A DNA stretch of 64,000 nucleotides from Aquarana catesbeiana (lineage: Eukaryota > Chordata > Amphibia > Anura > Ranidae), in contig NC_133325.1 in assembly GCF_042186555.1 (NCBI RefSeq), positions 670,953,640 through 671,017,639 on the forward strand, given 5' to 3'. Numbering within the stretch: the stretch's first letter is position 1; each line of letters starts with the position of its first letter. The notes beneath the pieces are model-generated. The model did not search any database, was not told where the DNA came from, and saw nothing but the letters and a program-made list of their open reading frames with translations. Positions 32,522-43,496 of this stretch are shown one piece after another. A program made the position numbers and the translations under genes.

Positions 32522-34230
32522 TCACTCCATCCTGCTGTTGGGGATCTGGGCCGTCTGCCCAGAATCCCTGGGGTATACAGGTGGGGACTGAAGCCCCATC
32601 CACTGACACCAGATCAAGCTGCAGCTGCAGAATGTGACTACATTCTCTCCTTGGATCCTGATCTGCAGCTCGCGATAGACTGCCACCTCCTCACCTTGGG
32701 CCTCCACAATTGCTGCAGGTGTGGGGCAGAGGTCTTGGACCCTCTGTCCGGTTGCCAGCACTTCTGCTGGGGGTTTGCCAGGTGGTTCCTCCTCTACAGA
32801 AACGTCTATTAAATCCCCAGTCTCTGGAATTGGTAAAAGTGTCTGACAGAGGTCTTGGACCCTCTGTTCAGTTACCAGATCTTCAGCTGGAGAAGTTTGT
32901 TTTAACTCCATAGATGCTGCTGGCAGAAAATCACATGTCCCTGTCAGTGTTGTGGGAGAAAGGCCGACTACCTCTTCTCTCAAGAAGGCCGAAGTCACTG
33001 TTGGTGCTGGGCAGAACACAGTGAACTTTGGCCCTGATAGCAGCTCTTCTGCTGGAGGCTCATCAGGTTGTTCTTTCTCAGCAGAAAAGTCTATCAAATC
33101 CCATGTCTCTGCAACTGATGTCTGGGGATAGAGGTTCACCATCTCCTGTCCATGGAACCCAGAAGATGCCATCAGTGCTGAGCAGAGCACAATGAAGTTT
33201 GGCCCTAATCCCAACTCTTCTGCTGGGGGCTCACCTGATGGTTCTTCCTCAGCAGAAAAGTCTATCAAATCCCTGTCTCTGCAACTGGTGTCTGGGGATG
33301 GAGGTTCACCATCTCCTGTCCATGGAATCCAGAAGATGCTATCAGTGCTGGGCAGAGGTTAGCAGAGCTCTGCCCGGTTGTCAGCACTTCAGGTTTGGGG
33401 ATGGCAATCTCCAGATTTTCCGCTGCAAATTCTCTGGCATGCTGCTGGACAGGCACATTCCTCCATCCAAGATCATCCCATGTAGAAACAGGATCATCAA
33501 GGTCAGTCAGCACTTGCTGCATCCGCCATAAGACCTCCGCCTCCCTAGCTGTGGGGGCAGGTTGGCAAAGCACACTATTGCTCTGCCACATTGCTGACTC
33601 TTCAGCCAGGATTTCAGGGTTGTCAGCTGGTATTTCCTGATAGTCCCAGGCAAAGGGAGCCCAGCCCTGGCACTGAGCAATGTCTAGCAGCTGTCTGTAG
33701 GCGATCTCTAGCTCCCATTCCTGAATGGCCAGAAACTCCAAATCTTCCTGTGCCCAGTGCACTTCCGAAATGTTCAGTAGCCCTTCTCTGAAATCCATGA
33801 TTTCGTCCACCCGCCACTCCAAATCACTCCCAAAGTTAGAGTCCTCTGTCAGCTTCACATACAACAGTCCCAAGCCGCCGTAGCTTAAGCCTTCCGTTGG
33901 GCTGTCATCCGCTATCCAGGGACATGCTTGGGATACATGCCACCGTAGGGCTCTGTAGCTTTCATCCAGCTTTATCTCTGCCCAGACCAGCCTGCTTAAT
34001 TCAGCTGTCTGCTTCTTGTGTGGTTTTTCTCCCAAAAACCGCACCCGCAGTCCGTACTGCGACCAGTACCTTTCCTCGATGGAGGGGAGAACTTTTCCCT
34101 GGTGTCGCTGCTCACGGGCTAGCGCTTCCTTCCAGAATCACACCATCCCAGCAGGACCTGCTCCGATACTGGTCCTCTGTGCTGTATCTGCATCTCTCGC
34201 AACCTCCTTCTGAATTCCTCATCCATGGCG
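32522..34230 (-). pseudogene. Gag-position open frame of unknown function in the LTR element
   Basis: On the minus strand an ATG at about 34227 gives MDEEFRR, and after one frame change the long frame 34044-33265 continues with RFLGEKPHKK, LDESYRALRWHVSQACPW and WAQEDLEFLAIQEWELEIAY. A second break near 33266 leads to 33268-32522. The later part holds repeated units: SAEEEPSGEPPAEEL, SAEKEQPDEPPAEEL and SVEEEPPGKPPAEVL, with GPNFIVLCSA-like spacers, about four repeats in total. The acidic Pro/Glu repeats and Trp-rich front resemble no domain I know. I see no zinc knuckle and no protease. It may be a gag relative or a passenger protein. Confidence 0.55.
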
Positions 34231-34312
34231 GCTGGTATCTGTACCTCTCCTCTCCTGCTATCTGGACCTTGGATCCAGATGGAAGTTTGGATGTCCCAGA
34301 CTGCAGGAAGCT

Positions 34313-34330
34313 ATCCCACTGCTGCCACCA
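34313..34330 (-). other. Primer-binding site complementary to tRNA-Leu
   Basis: Directly inside the 5' LTR the minus strand reads TGGTGGCAGCAGTGGGAT. The complement ends in TGCCACCA and agrees with the 3' end of vertebrate tRNA-Leu (AAG/TAG type, known sequence) at 17 of 18 positions. Confidence 0.75.
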
Positions 34331-34331
34331 A

Positions 34332-35034
34332 TGTCACGGAACGTCCCACACTCCACTTGAGTGCTTCCGTCATATACCACTTCCTCCCAGTCTGTATACA
34401 GATATCAGATATTCCAACCTCTCTGAGCACAAAACAAGGTGACACTTGCTTGTTGCTAACATGAACTGTGTTTATTTAGAATCAAAATTACAAGACTTTA
34501 TATGCCGTTGGAACCTCCTCTAACAATACAACTGTAACCTAATTAACCTAATTAACATGAGCTAATTAACTAATCCTTTATACAGCCTAGGTGACTGAGA
34601 CATGACCTATTGCCCAGACTGAGTTAATTATCACAGGACATTTCTCACAATAGCAGCAGCTCCAATAGGAGTCGTGCCGTCTCCTACATTGTATAGAGTA
34701 TAAACACAGGTAGTTGGAGTTGATGACACCAGCATCTCCTCACAGGATGTGTCCCAACAGAATGAATCAGTCTTATCAGCAGGGGGCTGCTGGTGGAATC
34801 CCCCCTCCCTCTTCAGGGACACAAATCCACAGCAAGGAGTCCCCAACAGAATCAAACAACATACAATATATACATATATACACGACTGAGTCCGATTAGT
34901 ACAGTTCAGACTGGATTTCTCATTCACCTCACAAAGAGTATTGTTCCATTGAAAATCCAGGGCCCATAATCAAAAGGCAACAGGCTTGCATTCAGTCCTC
35001 TCCAACAGCCTCTGTCCCGGCTAGGTCTGTCACA
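34332..35034 (-). repeat. 5' LTR of the minus-strand LTR element (703 bases)
   Basis: TG...CA-type ends (TGTCAC...TGTCACA). It differs from the other LTR by about twelve substitutions, a 25-base deletion near 34697 and small indels. The minus-strand promoter should lie in it, but I could not assign a TATA box with confidence. Confidence 0.92.
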
Positions 35035-35179
35035 ACACTGCCACTGGCCGCTACCGCATTAGTGATCAATAGCAGTGTTCATTAACCCCTTGAGCTGAAT
35101 TAGTGGCCAATGTCAGTGTTAATTAGCTCCTTCATGCTGCATGGTTTTAAATTAGCATATAATCACTGACCATCTATAC

Positions 35180-35375
35180 TGGGGCTAATATTGCAGCTAT
35201 TGCACCAACGCTGGGGATTATTATTGCAGAAACTGACACCAATACTGGGGATTATTATTGCAGAAACTGACACCAATATTGGGGATTATTATTTCAGAAA
35301 CTGGCACCAATACTGGGGATTATTATTGCAGAAACTGACACCAATATTGGGGATTATTATTGCAGAAACAAAATG
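35180..35375. repeat. 34-base tandem repeat, about five units
   Basis: The unit GGGGATTATTATTGCAGAAA plus CTGACACCAATACT recurs with single-base changes. The 99-residue frame across it is an artefact of the repeat. It lies in the second-level insertion, right of the LTR element. Confidence 0.9.
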
Positions 35376-37000
35376 TGCCAAATTTGGCAGTGGAAGGGGG
35401 AGGGTTATCACTCTTTATGTGACAATGACTAAGCCCCTCCCCTTCATGACATTATTGAAAAGGGGCGGAGCATTGGTGACCTTAAAATGATACCCCCTCC
35501 TGAAAAATGTTCTGCGGATGCGCAGGGACCTGGGTCCTGCCCCAGGGGACATGTATCAGTGCAAAAAAAAGTTTAAAAAATGCCCGTTTTTTCGGGAGCA
35601 GTGATTTTAATAATGCTTAAAGTAAAACAATAAAAGTGACATATTCCTTTAAATTTCGTATCTGGGGGGTGTCTATAGTATGCCTGTAAAGTGGCGCATG
35701 TTTCCCGTGTTTACAACAGTCCAAGAGCAAAATGACATTTCTAAAGGAAAAGAAAGTCATTTAAAAGTACTAGCGGTAGTGCCGGCAGCTATAATGAATT
35801 GTCGAGTCTCTGCAATACTCATAAAAGTCATTGAAAAAAATGGCCTGGGATTCCCCCACAGTGCATTACCAGGCCCTTCGGGTCTGGTATGAATATTAAG
35901 GGGAACCCCAAACCAAAATTAAAAAAAAAATGCATGGGGGTCCCCCCAAATTCCATACCAGGCCCTTCAGGTCTGGTATGGATATTAAGGGGGAACCCCG
36001 TGCAAAAATTTTTTTAAAAATGGCATGGGGGTCCCCCTAAAAATCCATACCTGGCAGGCCACAGGAAAAGAGAGGGGGACGAGAGAGCGCCCCCCCCTGA
36101 ACTGTACCAGGCCACATGCCTTCAACATGGGTAGGATGTCCCCATGTTGATGGGGACAAGGGCCTCATCCCCACAACCCTTGCCCGGTGGTTGTGGGGGT
36201 CTGCGGGCAGGGGGCTTATCGGAATCTGGAAGCCCCCTTTAACAAGGGGACCCCAGATCCCGCCCCCCCTGTGTGAAATGGTAATGGGTTACAAATGTAC
36301 CCCTACCATTTCACAAAATAGTGTCAAAAATGTTAAAAAAGACAAGAGGTAGTTTTTGACAATTCCTTTATTAATGTCTTCTTCTTTCCCCGATTCTTCT
36401 TCCACCTTCTTCTGGTATTCATTTGGTTTTCTTTCTACATCTTGTTCTTCCCCCCGCATTACCAGGCCAAAGGATCTGGTAATGCACTGTGGGGGAACCC
36501 CAGGCCCTTTGTTTCAATGACTTTTATGAGTTTTGCAGAGACCAGACAATTCGTTATAGATGCCGACACTACCGCTAGTACGTTTGAATGACTTTTTTTT
36601 CCTTTAGAAATGTCATTTTGCTCTCAGACTGTTGTAAACACGGGAAACATGCGCCACTTTACAGGGATACTATAGACACCCCCCAGGTATGAAATTTAAA
36701 GGAATATTTCAATTTTATTGTTTCACTTTAAGCATTATTAAAATCACTGCTCCCGAAAAAACGTCCGTTTTTAAAACTTTTTTTGCATTGATACATGTCC
36801 CCTGGGGCATGACCCAGGTCCCCAAACACTTTTTATGACTATAACTTGCATATTAACCCTTAAAATTAGCACTTTTGATTTTACACATTCGTGTCCCATA
36901 GACTTTAACAGTGTTCGCGTGTTCGAACAAATTTTTTGCCTGTTTGCATGTTCTGCTGCGAACCGAACAGGGGGGTGTTCGGCCCATCCCTACCCTTAGG

Positions 37001-39211
37001 ATTAGCAAACATCAAAAGTAAGCATCAAGTAAGAAATTATATTATGCATTGTAGCATTTGCCGTAACCAACTGAAGGTGCTCCTGGAAATTGCAATACTA
37101 TCATTTTATATTGGGGAGCTTAATTGAACTTCTGATTGTCTGTGTCATGCACCAAAGTAAAAAGACAAGTAGATTGGATAGTTTGGAAATGTCTATGTAG
37201 CGCTAACCCCCAGAGGGGCTGCTAGATATAAATTGGTCCCCTTACCTGACTAGAGGCTGCCTGTCTGGTTTTTAGTCCCAAAAGCACACCGACAAACTTA
37301 GGCTCAGTCTAGGGGTGTTTTTTGATGATTTACTGCAGGTCTTGAACAAATGCAGGGAGGAGTGTTTAGGTTTGCAGGATACTCAAGGCACAACACCTTG
37401 GAGGACACCTTCCCTGAAAAATCCCCTTTCAGCAGTATTAGGACCTACAGCAGCAGACACAATATGATGCTGAGAAAAGAGGGGACAGTCAGTCCCTATG
37501 AGAGCAGTCACAATCCTTAAGCAGAAACCTCTGACGTCTCCTCTTCATTGAGCAGTTCTGTATCTTCTGTATCTGAAGCTTCAGGGGGAGGCACCCACCT
37601 CTCCAGCTGAGCTTCCATGGGCAAATTTCAGTGAGAAGTTCTGTACCTGGAGCTTCAGGCGAAAAGCACCCACCTCTCCAGCCGAGCCGCCACAGGCAGG
37701 TTTCCTCCTGCTAGGTTCCATAATCACGGCTTCCTTTAGGGCCTCAGCCATAACAGCTGCTGAGGCCTAATAGCAGCAACATCTCTGGAACACACATATG
37801 CTCCCTCCCGGGGGAGTGGCCCCAGGGGAAGAGACCTCTTATCAGTTCATCCCAAACATTTGTCTTCTCCATCATCCACATCTTCCGAATCAGCCTCTCT
37901 GGAGGTCAGATAAATATTCATAATCCAGTGACTGATAATCCCACACTGATTCTGGAATATTCTTCAAGAACAGGCAGAAACAATCAGCCACCAGATTTAG
38001 GGATAAACCTGATCAGACCTAAAAAATTAATTGTAGCTCAGCACAGCAAAGCCATATACTAAATTAAGCTAGCCCAGGGCAGGGACACTGCATTTATATG
38101 ATTTCCCATTCCTCCCTAGAGATAAGCAAATATATTGAAAGCACCTTGATCAAAGTTTATGTGAAACAATATGTTTATATATTTATCATTGATTCAAAGT
38201 TTCAGTCTGTGTTGTTTCCCAATGAAGTATCCCAGCCTTACAATAAGTATTATCTTAATGTGGCAAATTAAATAGCTGAGAGTAGGTCAAGGTGAATTAA
38301 TTGCTTATACAGTCATCCAATTATTACCCGCAGAGGAATTAAAAGGGCACTAACAGTGATGTGAATATCACCCCAATGGAAACCAGGACAATAATAAAAA
38401 CCTACTATAAGTTCTGACCTTTCTCCATTCAGTGCAATACTGAATTAAAAAAGAATTTTGGCTGGTGTAACACTAAAGTTTTTTGAGTGCTTTACTACCA
38501 GAAGGTCGGCTTTATTAAATGGAAAGCTTCCTTCCCAGTGCTTAAAGTGGAGTTTTACCCATAACAACTTGATAAAAATAATGTTCTTTAGCAAGGAACA
38601 TACATTCCACATTAATATTTATTTAACCAAAATTAGTGTGTGCTGTAAATTGCCTCCAGCATTGTTCCTATTTCTTCTTGCCGAAGGCTGCCATTTTGCT
38701 GAAGCCCAGATCCCCTGAACAGCAGTAAATATTTAGGCTGTTAGCAGATCGCTCTTTACAAATTTGGCATAGTGCATAAAAATACAGAGGAACTGAGCAA
38801 GTGCAGAGCATGGTGAGACAGTGTGTAACTGTATTTTAAACAGTGTTTTTAATGTTTTACATAGCTATAATGGCAAAAGAGTCAATGAAATCACAGGTGG
38901 CAGCAAGTCAGTAACTAGAGAGAGACTATACTTGACAACTGATGATTTAAGAGAAAGGTTGACCATATAGCTGAAGATGGAGTTTGCCGTTTAGGAAAAT
39001 ATCATAGACCCTATTTAGAACTGTGTGTTATGATACCCATGGGAAAATGTATGATTCATTATGCGTCACTGCAAATTATACTAATGTACAATCCACTGTG
39101 CAGTGTTATTTATGTTGAGGGCACCTTGCCAATGCACATGTTTTAGCTCACATCTGGGTGTTGTGGTATTGTGTATTGAATAAAGAGGAACAGATATGTT
39201 TTATCACACAT
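37001..39211. other. No gene recognised; possible decayed LTR at about 37190-38060
   Basis: TGTCTATGTAGCGCTAACCC at 37190 resembles the start of an LTR, and a 70-base internal duplication (CAGTTCTGTA..GCTTCAGG..CACCCACCTCTCCAGC) spans 37547-37690. I could not find a matching end or target duplication. The remaining sequence is AT-rich and unique-looking. Confidence 0.3.
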
Positions 39212-39335
39212 CGAACCCTAACTCTAACCTTAACCCTAACCCTAACATTTAACCCTAACCCTTGCCCTTAACCCTAACATTTTACCCTAATCCTAGCCCT
39301 AACCTTAACCCTAGCCCTTAACCCTAATCCTAACA
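39212..39335. repeat. Interstitial telomere-like repeat (CCCTAA), degenerate
   Basis: About 20 imperfect units of CCCTAA and variants (CCTTAA, CCCTAG, CCCTTAA) run over 124 bases, starting CGAACCCTAACTCTAACC. This is the vertebrate telomere motif in C-rich orientation on the plus strand. It is bounded by unrelated sequence on both sides. Confidence 0.9.
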
Positions 39336-40124
39336 TGCGACTTTGGATACATAAAGGTTCCTGCACTATTTTGTTGCAACTTTGATGCTGCTTGAGTGCC
39401 AGAGTGTAAAGTTGCATCAAAGTTGCACTCCATGAACAGGACTTTCAACTGTCAAGGGTTAAGGGCACTGTAGAAACCATTGCAGGCCTACGTCTAGCCC
39501 CTAGCAAGGTGGTCTGGAAGAATGTTTCACCAAAGAGACTTACCAACACATAAAAAGATCTGGCATGGATTAGGATCCAAGGAGGGTTGCCTTTGAAGAC
39601 TTTTATCCATGCCAGAAACCTGAGAAGATTTTCCCCTTCCCCCACTCTCTCTTATGTGTTTTTGTCCTTCAATTAAGCTTTGGGCCTGTGAACTCTTTTC
39701 CCTCATCTTATCCCTCCTTTCTATTCCCCCATCACACCTGATGCTTATTGAAGTATTTTGTAGTTTGGTTTTTGTTGAGGTGCCATATGTATGGCAAGAG
39801 TTAATCTCAGCCACTGCGCATCTGATATTGCACCGCTAGGTATTTTGGTGGTACCACATATTGTTTATGGAGTAAAGTGGTGTCATGCTGCATAATATGA
39901 TGGCACAGGGAACATCTAGCTCTGCGCTGCACATTAGGCATAATGTCGCTTAGTGAATGAAATTTATTGTGTGATTTGTGTTTCTCAAGAGCAAACAAGC
40001 ATACATTTATACATGAGGAAATTCTTCCAGAAAGTTCAAAGTTTCACCTGGATTGGACTGATTTGTAGCTGGCAAGGATATGTGAATATTTTAAGATCTA
40101 TTACTGATATGTAACCCCCAGGGT
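39336..40124. other. No gene recognised
   Basis: GTGTAAAGTTGCATCAAAGT and an inverted relative lie next to the telomere-like array (39366-39425). Minus-strand frames at 39445-39814 have no domain signature. I cannot assign a function. Confidence 0.4.
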
Positions 40125-40475
40125 TTTTCCCAATTTCCTTAAATTCTACAGTTTTTAGGGTATATTTAAAGCTAGAAGTTTTTTTATGATTTTTAAGGGA
40201 AGGGTTTGAATGCCTAGCATTTTTTTACTTTTAATATCTGGTTCCTGTTGGGGAAATTTCCCTTCACTTCCTGTCCTGGAGACACAGGATAGGAAATAGA
40301 AGTTAGTGGAAATCATTCCAAAGTGAAGGGAAATCCCCTCTTAGGCATTTGTCACCTGAACCAGCCATCATCAATAGAAGGTTTGCTTTCACCTTCTGTC
40401 TTAGTAATAAATATAACAGTTTGCTATTCCAATCACTTTTTGAATTTTGGTACCCCTTAAAGCATATCTAAACCC
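40125..40475. repeat. Dispersed repeat of the GAAGGGAAAT family, fourth copy
   Basis: It contains TTGGGGAAATTTCCCTTCAC, TTCCTGTCCTGGAGACACAGG, AAGTGAAGGGAAATCCCCTC and TTAGGCATTTGTCACCTGAA. These phrases match the copies at 19690 and 20330. Confidence 0.65.
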
Positions 40476-40899
40476 AAATATAATGCAGCTTACTAATCCT
40501 TATAAGTGGTGACTGCATTTATTTTCTTTTTTTTAGGCTAAGGACGTTTACAGCAAGTACAGAAAATACCATCTGACATTAAGCTCATAAATAGTGGAAA
40601 CCTTAGATATATCATGAATAATATTTCAATGAAGGCACCATTCCATGCAAACCCACGAGTATGACAGTGCTAAAAAAACTTTAGAACTTTATATGTGCCA
40701 GTAGGGAAATTTGAAAAATCCCAAAAATGTTAAATGCAGTATTACGTAGTTTCCAGTGATGTTGCCATAGATTTTTTGACAGCTTATATTTCATGAAAAT
40801 CTACTAAGATTTTCTTTTATTCTTGCCATGTAAGTAAGCTGTTTGTCTCCATGTGCATTTTATGTAAATATGTTTTGTATCTGATTCACTGAATTATTT

Positions 40900-41110
40900 G
40901 TCTTTTATAGATGGATTCTTGATTGACGATCTTTTTTGTACTTTCTAGTCCGAGGAAGCATCAAGTCCGCAAAATGTGTCAACACTTCTGGACGTATATG
41001 TGTATATAATCTGCAGCACAGTGTTTATATATATGTATTATATATTTTTTTGTGTATGGGGCCTTTCCTTTGCCATTTGTATTGAGAATTTAATAAAAAT
41101 TACATTTTAA
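40900..41110 (+). mobile_element. Retroelement 3' end with weak hammerhead-like motif and AATAAA
   Basis: CCGAGGAAGCATCAAGTCCG, then CAAAATGTGTC, lies at about 40953-40983, with AATAAA at about 41092. The design repeats that at 15838-16012, but the core and stem are more decayed. Confidence 0.35.
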
Positions 41111-41495
41111 CGGTGTATATATTTTTTTGAGGGGGGGTTTCAATTTTACCTAAGGGCATATATAAAGTCCTAAATTTATTTTAGCACTGTTTTACTAAAG
41201 AAAATATCAGTTGATCTTGCCAAAAAAGCAGTGTCATTGTCACTTTGTGCAAGTTGAAAAGAAAGCACAAGAAAGCATTGTGTGCTGACATTTGTGTACT
41301 CCGGACTGTATTGCTTGGCAGTTTCTTGATAAACTTTTTTTTCTCTGAGTTAAAAAAAAAGAAAAGAAAACACAAACAACCTTACCTTTCTTGTGTAAAC
41401 TACTTGACCCTTCAATCCACCATGTAATGAGATGAACAAAGGTAGACATATTTGAAGACGAGCCTGTGTGACAATCATGGCTGCCTCCATAGATA

Positions 41496-41642
41496 CAGGG
41501 ATCCTCAAACTACGGCCCTCCAGCTGTTGCAGAACTACACGTCCCATGAGCATTGCAAAACTCTGACATTCATAGATATGACTAGGCATGATGGGAATTG
41601 TAGTTCCTGAACAACTGGAGGGCCGTAGTTTGAAGACCCCGG
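41496..41642. mobile_element. hAT-type short inverted-repeat element
   Basis: TCAAACTACGGCCCTCCAGC on the left is matched by CTGGAGGGCCGTAGTTTGA on the right, about 30 paired bases around a short centre with CATGATGGGAATTGTAGTTC. The ends (CAGGGATCCTC and GAAGACCCCGG) resemble a widespread frog family with CAGGGGTCCTCAAAC termini. No coding. Confidence 0.85.
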
Positions 41643-41715
41643 CAGTAGAGAAATGAGTGTAAACACAATTATCATCCCCTACAGTTATTACCTTTTGTAT
41701 CACTTGACCCTCCCT

Positions 41716-41853
41716 TTTAGGTTGCAAGCTCTAATGAACAGGGCCCTCTGATTCCTTCTGTATTGAATTGTATTGTAACTGTACTATTTGCTCCAAAGTT
41801 GTAAAGTGCTGTGCAAACTGTTGGCGCTATATAAATCCTGTACAATAAGAATA
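41716..41853 (+). mobile_element. LINE (L2/CR1-like) or SINE 3'-tail
   Basis: TTGCAAGCTCTAATGAACAG, then GGGCCCTCTGATTCCTTCTG, AAAGTGCTGTGCAAACTGTT and GGCGCTATATAAATCC end in an AATAATAA tail. The same phrases occur at 44955-45090 and, reversed, at 31923-32053. A related but different tail is at 59207-59356. Confidence 0.7.
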
Positions 41854-42181
41854 ATAATTAACATGGGAATTGTGTTACTCATGGTATTACCAGGTAGAAA
41901 TAAAGAGAAAAAAGACTAAAACATGTAAGCTAATGCAGCCATCACCTTTAGGGCTGGTAAGCTGCAATATATTACATTTTTCATTTTTAGGTTTAGATAT
42001 GCTTTTAAGAACCTTTTTTAAAAGTGCATTTCCCCCTCAGAACAATGCCAGAGTGGCACACCAGGAATATGGTAAAGCGCAGTGCAATATGTGAGAAAGA
42101 TGTACCTTAACAGAACATCTCAATATCCCTGGCAATGCCACATTTACATAAAGACCAAATTTGTCATTGTTTGAACGTGAT

Positions 42182-42197
42182 ATACAGTATATACCTG

Positions 42198-42258
<61 letters not shown>
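42182..42258. repeat. TA microsatellite, left part
   Basis: An (AT)n tract with a few G/C interruptions (CCTGTATATATA, GTATATAT). Together with 43416-43493 it appears to be one tract split by an insertion. Confidence 0.95.
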
Positions 42259-43412
42259 GGGCGTAGCATAAGGGGTTGCAGGGGTCACAATCACAACCCC
42301 ACCCCTAGCTCCAGGGGGCCCCTGCAGCCTCCCTGTCATATTATCATATCCTCCACAAAATCCAGCTCCCATAGCAATACTCCAGTACTGGGCTTCTACT
42401 TTGCCTTCCACAGTCCACACCCCTCTGTTCTCATTGGCTGGGGAGAAGTTGTCAGCCATTTCCTGAATGGAGAGGAGCATGAGGTGAGAACAGCCCAGGA
42501 TGGGGAAGTGTCTGTGCTGTGTGCTGGCAACATGGAATGGTAACCAAGCTCAGCGAGGCAAGAGGAGGAGAGTGCCGTCCTGTAGCCACGATGGGACCGA
42601 TGTCACTGGTGAGGTATGACACTGCTCAGTGTCTTGTAGTCACCAGCTGGGATTCTCTGTACCCCCCCACCTGGAGATGTCTGCTTACCCCACTTACCTG
42701 ACAACTGGGGAAAAGACACACACCTCTGGAAGGTGACCTTCCCTCAACACCTGCCAACAGTGACAGAGAAACCTCCTGAAAGTGCTAAAACAAATCCCTT
42801 AACACCTCCTCAGGGGGCCCCTGAAGGGCTGCAGGCTTCAGATTTTGTGTCACATGGCTTTGCCCTCCCAGATCTAAGTTGCCCCCCCCCAAAGCCCCCT
42901 GACCACCCCCTCCACCCTGCATGCTATGCCCAGGTGCTGAGCTCCTTTCCCATTACAGCACTCTATACTGTTCCGCAAGGCTGAAATCACATTCCTTTAC
43001 AACATAGCCATTTAGCCATGATCTGCACAGGGTGCATCTGCCTACTGCAACTACACTGCCGTTCCAACCAGAGAATTTCACAGGTCAGAATGGCAACATA
43101 AAAGCCAAATACACCCTTTGAAGGCTGATAAACTGTGTGTAAAGGAATGTGATCCCAGCCCTGCGTAGTGTGGGGGGGGGGGCTGTATACAGTGCTGGGA
43201 TGGGAAAGGAGGTCTGCCAAGTGACCTGCCAGGGGGTCTATGTCCTCTGATTCTCCAGCGGTAATCCCTGTCTCTGATGTAAAGAGGGACTCAAAATTCT
43301 TAAGTCACTTTGAGTTTCTTGACGTGCGATGGATGTATCTGCACTCACGTTGGAAGTAGTGGGGGGGTCCAGGTCAACTTTTGCATTGGGGCCCAAAAGC
43401 TTCAAGCTACGC

Positions 43413-43415
<3 letters not shown>
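42259..43415. mobile_element. hAT-like non-autonomous element inserted in a TA microsatellite
   Basis: GGGCGTAGCATAAGGGGTTG at the left and the complement TAGAGGCGTAGCTTGAAGC at the right form imperfect inverted ends with a GGCGTAGC core. TA repeats lie on both sides, so an eight-base duplication TATATATA is compatible but cannot be proved. The body has GC-rich sequence and phrases such as GGGGGGCTGTATACAGTGCTG. No transposase is seen. Confidence 0.7.

Positions 43416-43493
<78 letters not shown>
43416..43493. repeat. TA microsatellite, right part
   Basis: A pure (TA)n run of about 78 bases. The Tyr-Ile repeat frames on both strands here are artefacts. Confidence 0.95.

Positions 43494-43496
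<3 letters not shown>

Larger units (their letters stand above)
31403..35034 (-). mobile_element. LTR retrotransposon, minus strand, with both LTRs, PBS, PPT and 5-base duplication
   Basis: Two direct repeats (31403-32267 and 34332-35034) begin TGTCACGG and end CTGTCACA. The pair is flanked by exact five-base duplications ACACT (31398-31402 and 35035-35039). The minus-strand order is 5' LTR (34332-35034), primer site, one long gag-position frame, purine tract, 3' LTR (31403-32267). The internal region is only 2064 bases, with no protease, reverse transcriptase or integrase, so the element is non-autonomous. About twelve substitutions separate the LTRs over some 700 aligned bases, which makes it moderately young. 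Confidence 0.93.
30698..35528. mobile_element. Second-level insertion inside the foldback element
   Basis: It interrupts the left arm between TTTGGGGACTGG and GGGACCTGGGTCC. The ends GGCATCCACAGCA and (complement) GCATCCGCAGAAC look like short hAT-type inverted repeats, and GGGGACTG/GGGACCTG could be a decayed eight-base duplication. The body has GC-rich sequence, several imperfect repeats of GCATTAGTGGCCAGTGTCAG (31200-31390 and 35040-35130), and the LTR retrotransposon at 31403. Confidence 0.6.
30489..36992. mobile_element. Composite hAT-like foldback element, 6.5 kb with nested insertions
   Basis: The ends TAGGGATGGGC and GCCCATCCCTA are perfect inverted repeats of hAT type, and the element is flanked by an exact eight-base duplication CCCTTAGG (30481-30488 and 36993-37000). 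The arms are long: 30489-30697 plus about 35529-35900 is the inverted counterpart of about 36440-36992 (for example CCCCAGGGGACATGTATC against GATACATGTCCCCTGGGG). Most of its length is later insertions (30698-35528). No transposase, so it must have moved in trans. Confidence 0.92.

Noticed and set aside
33623..34464. Plus-strand frames of up to 181 residues in the LTR element
   Set aside because: Opposite to the orientation fixed by the primer site and purine tract, and without motif.
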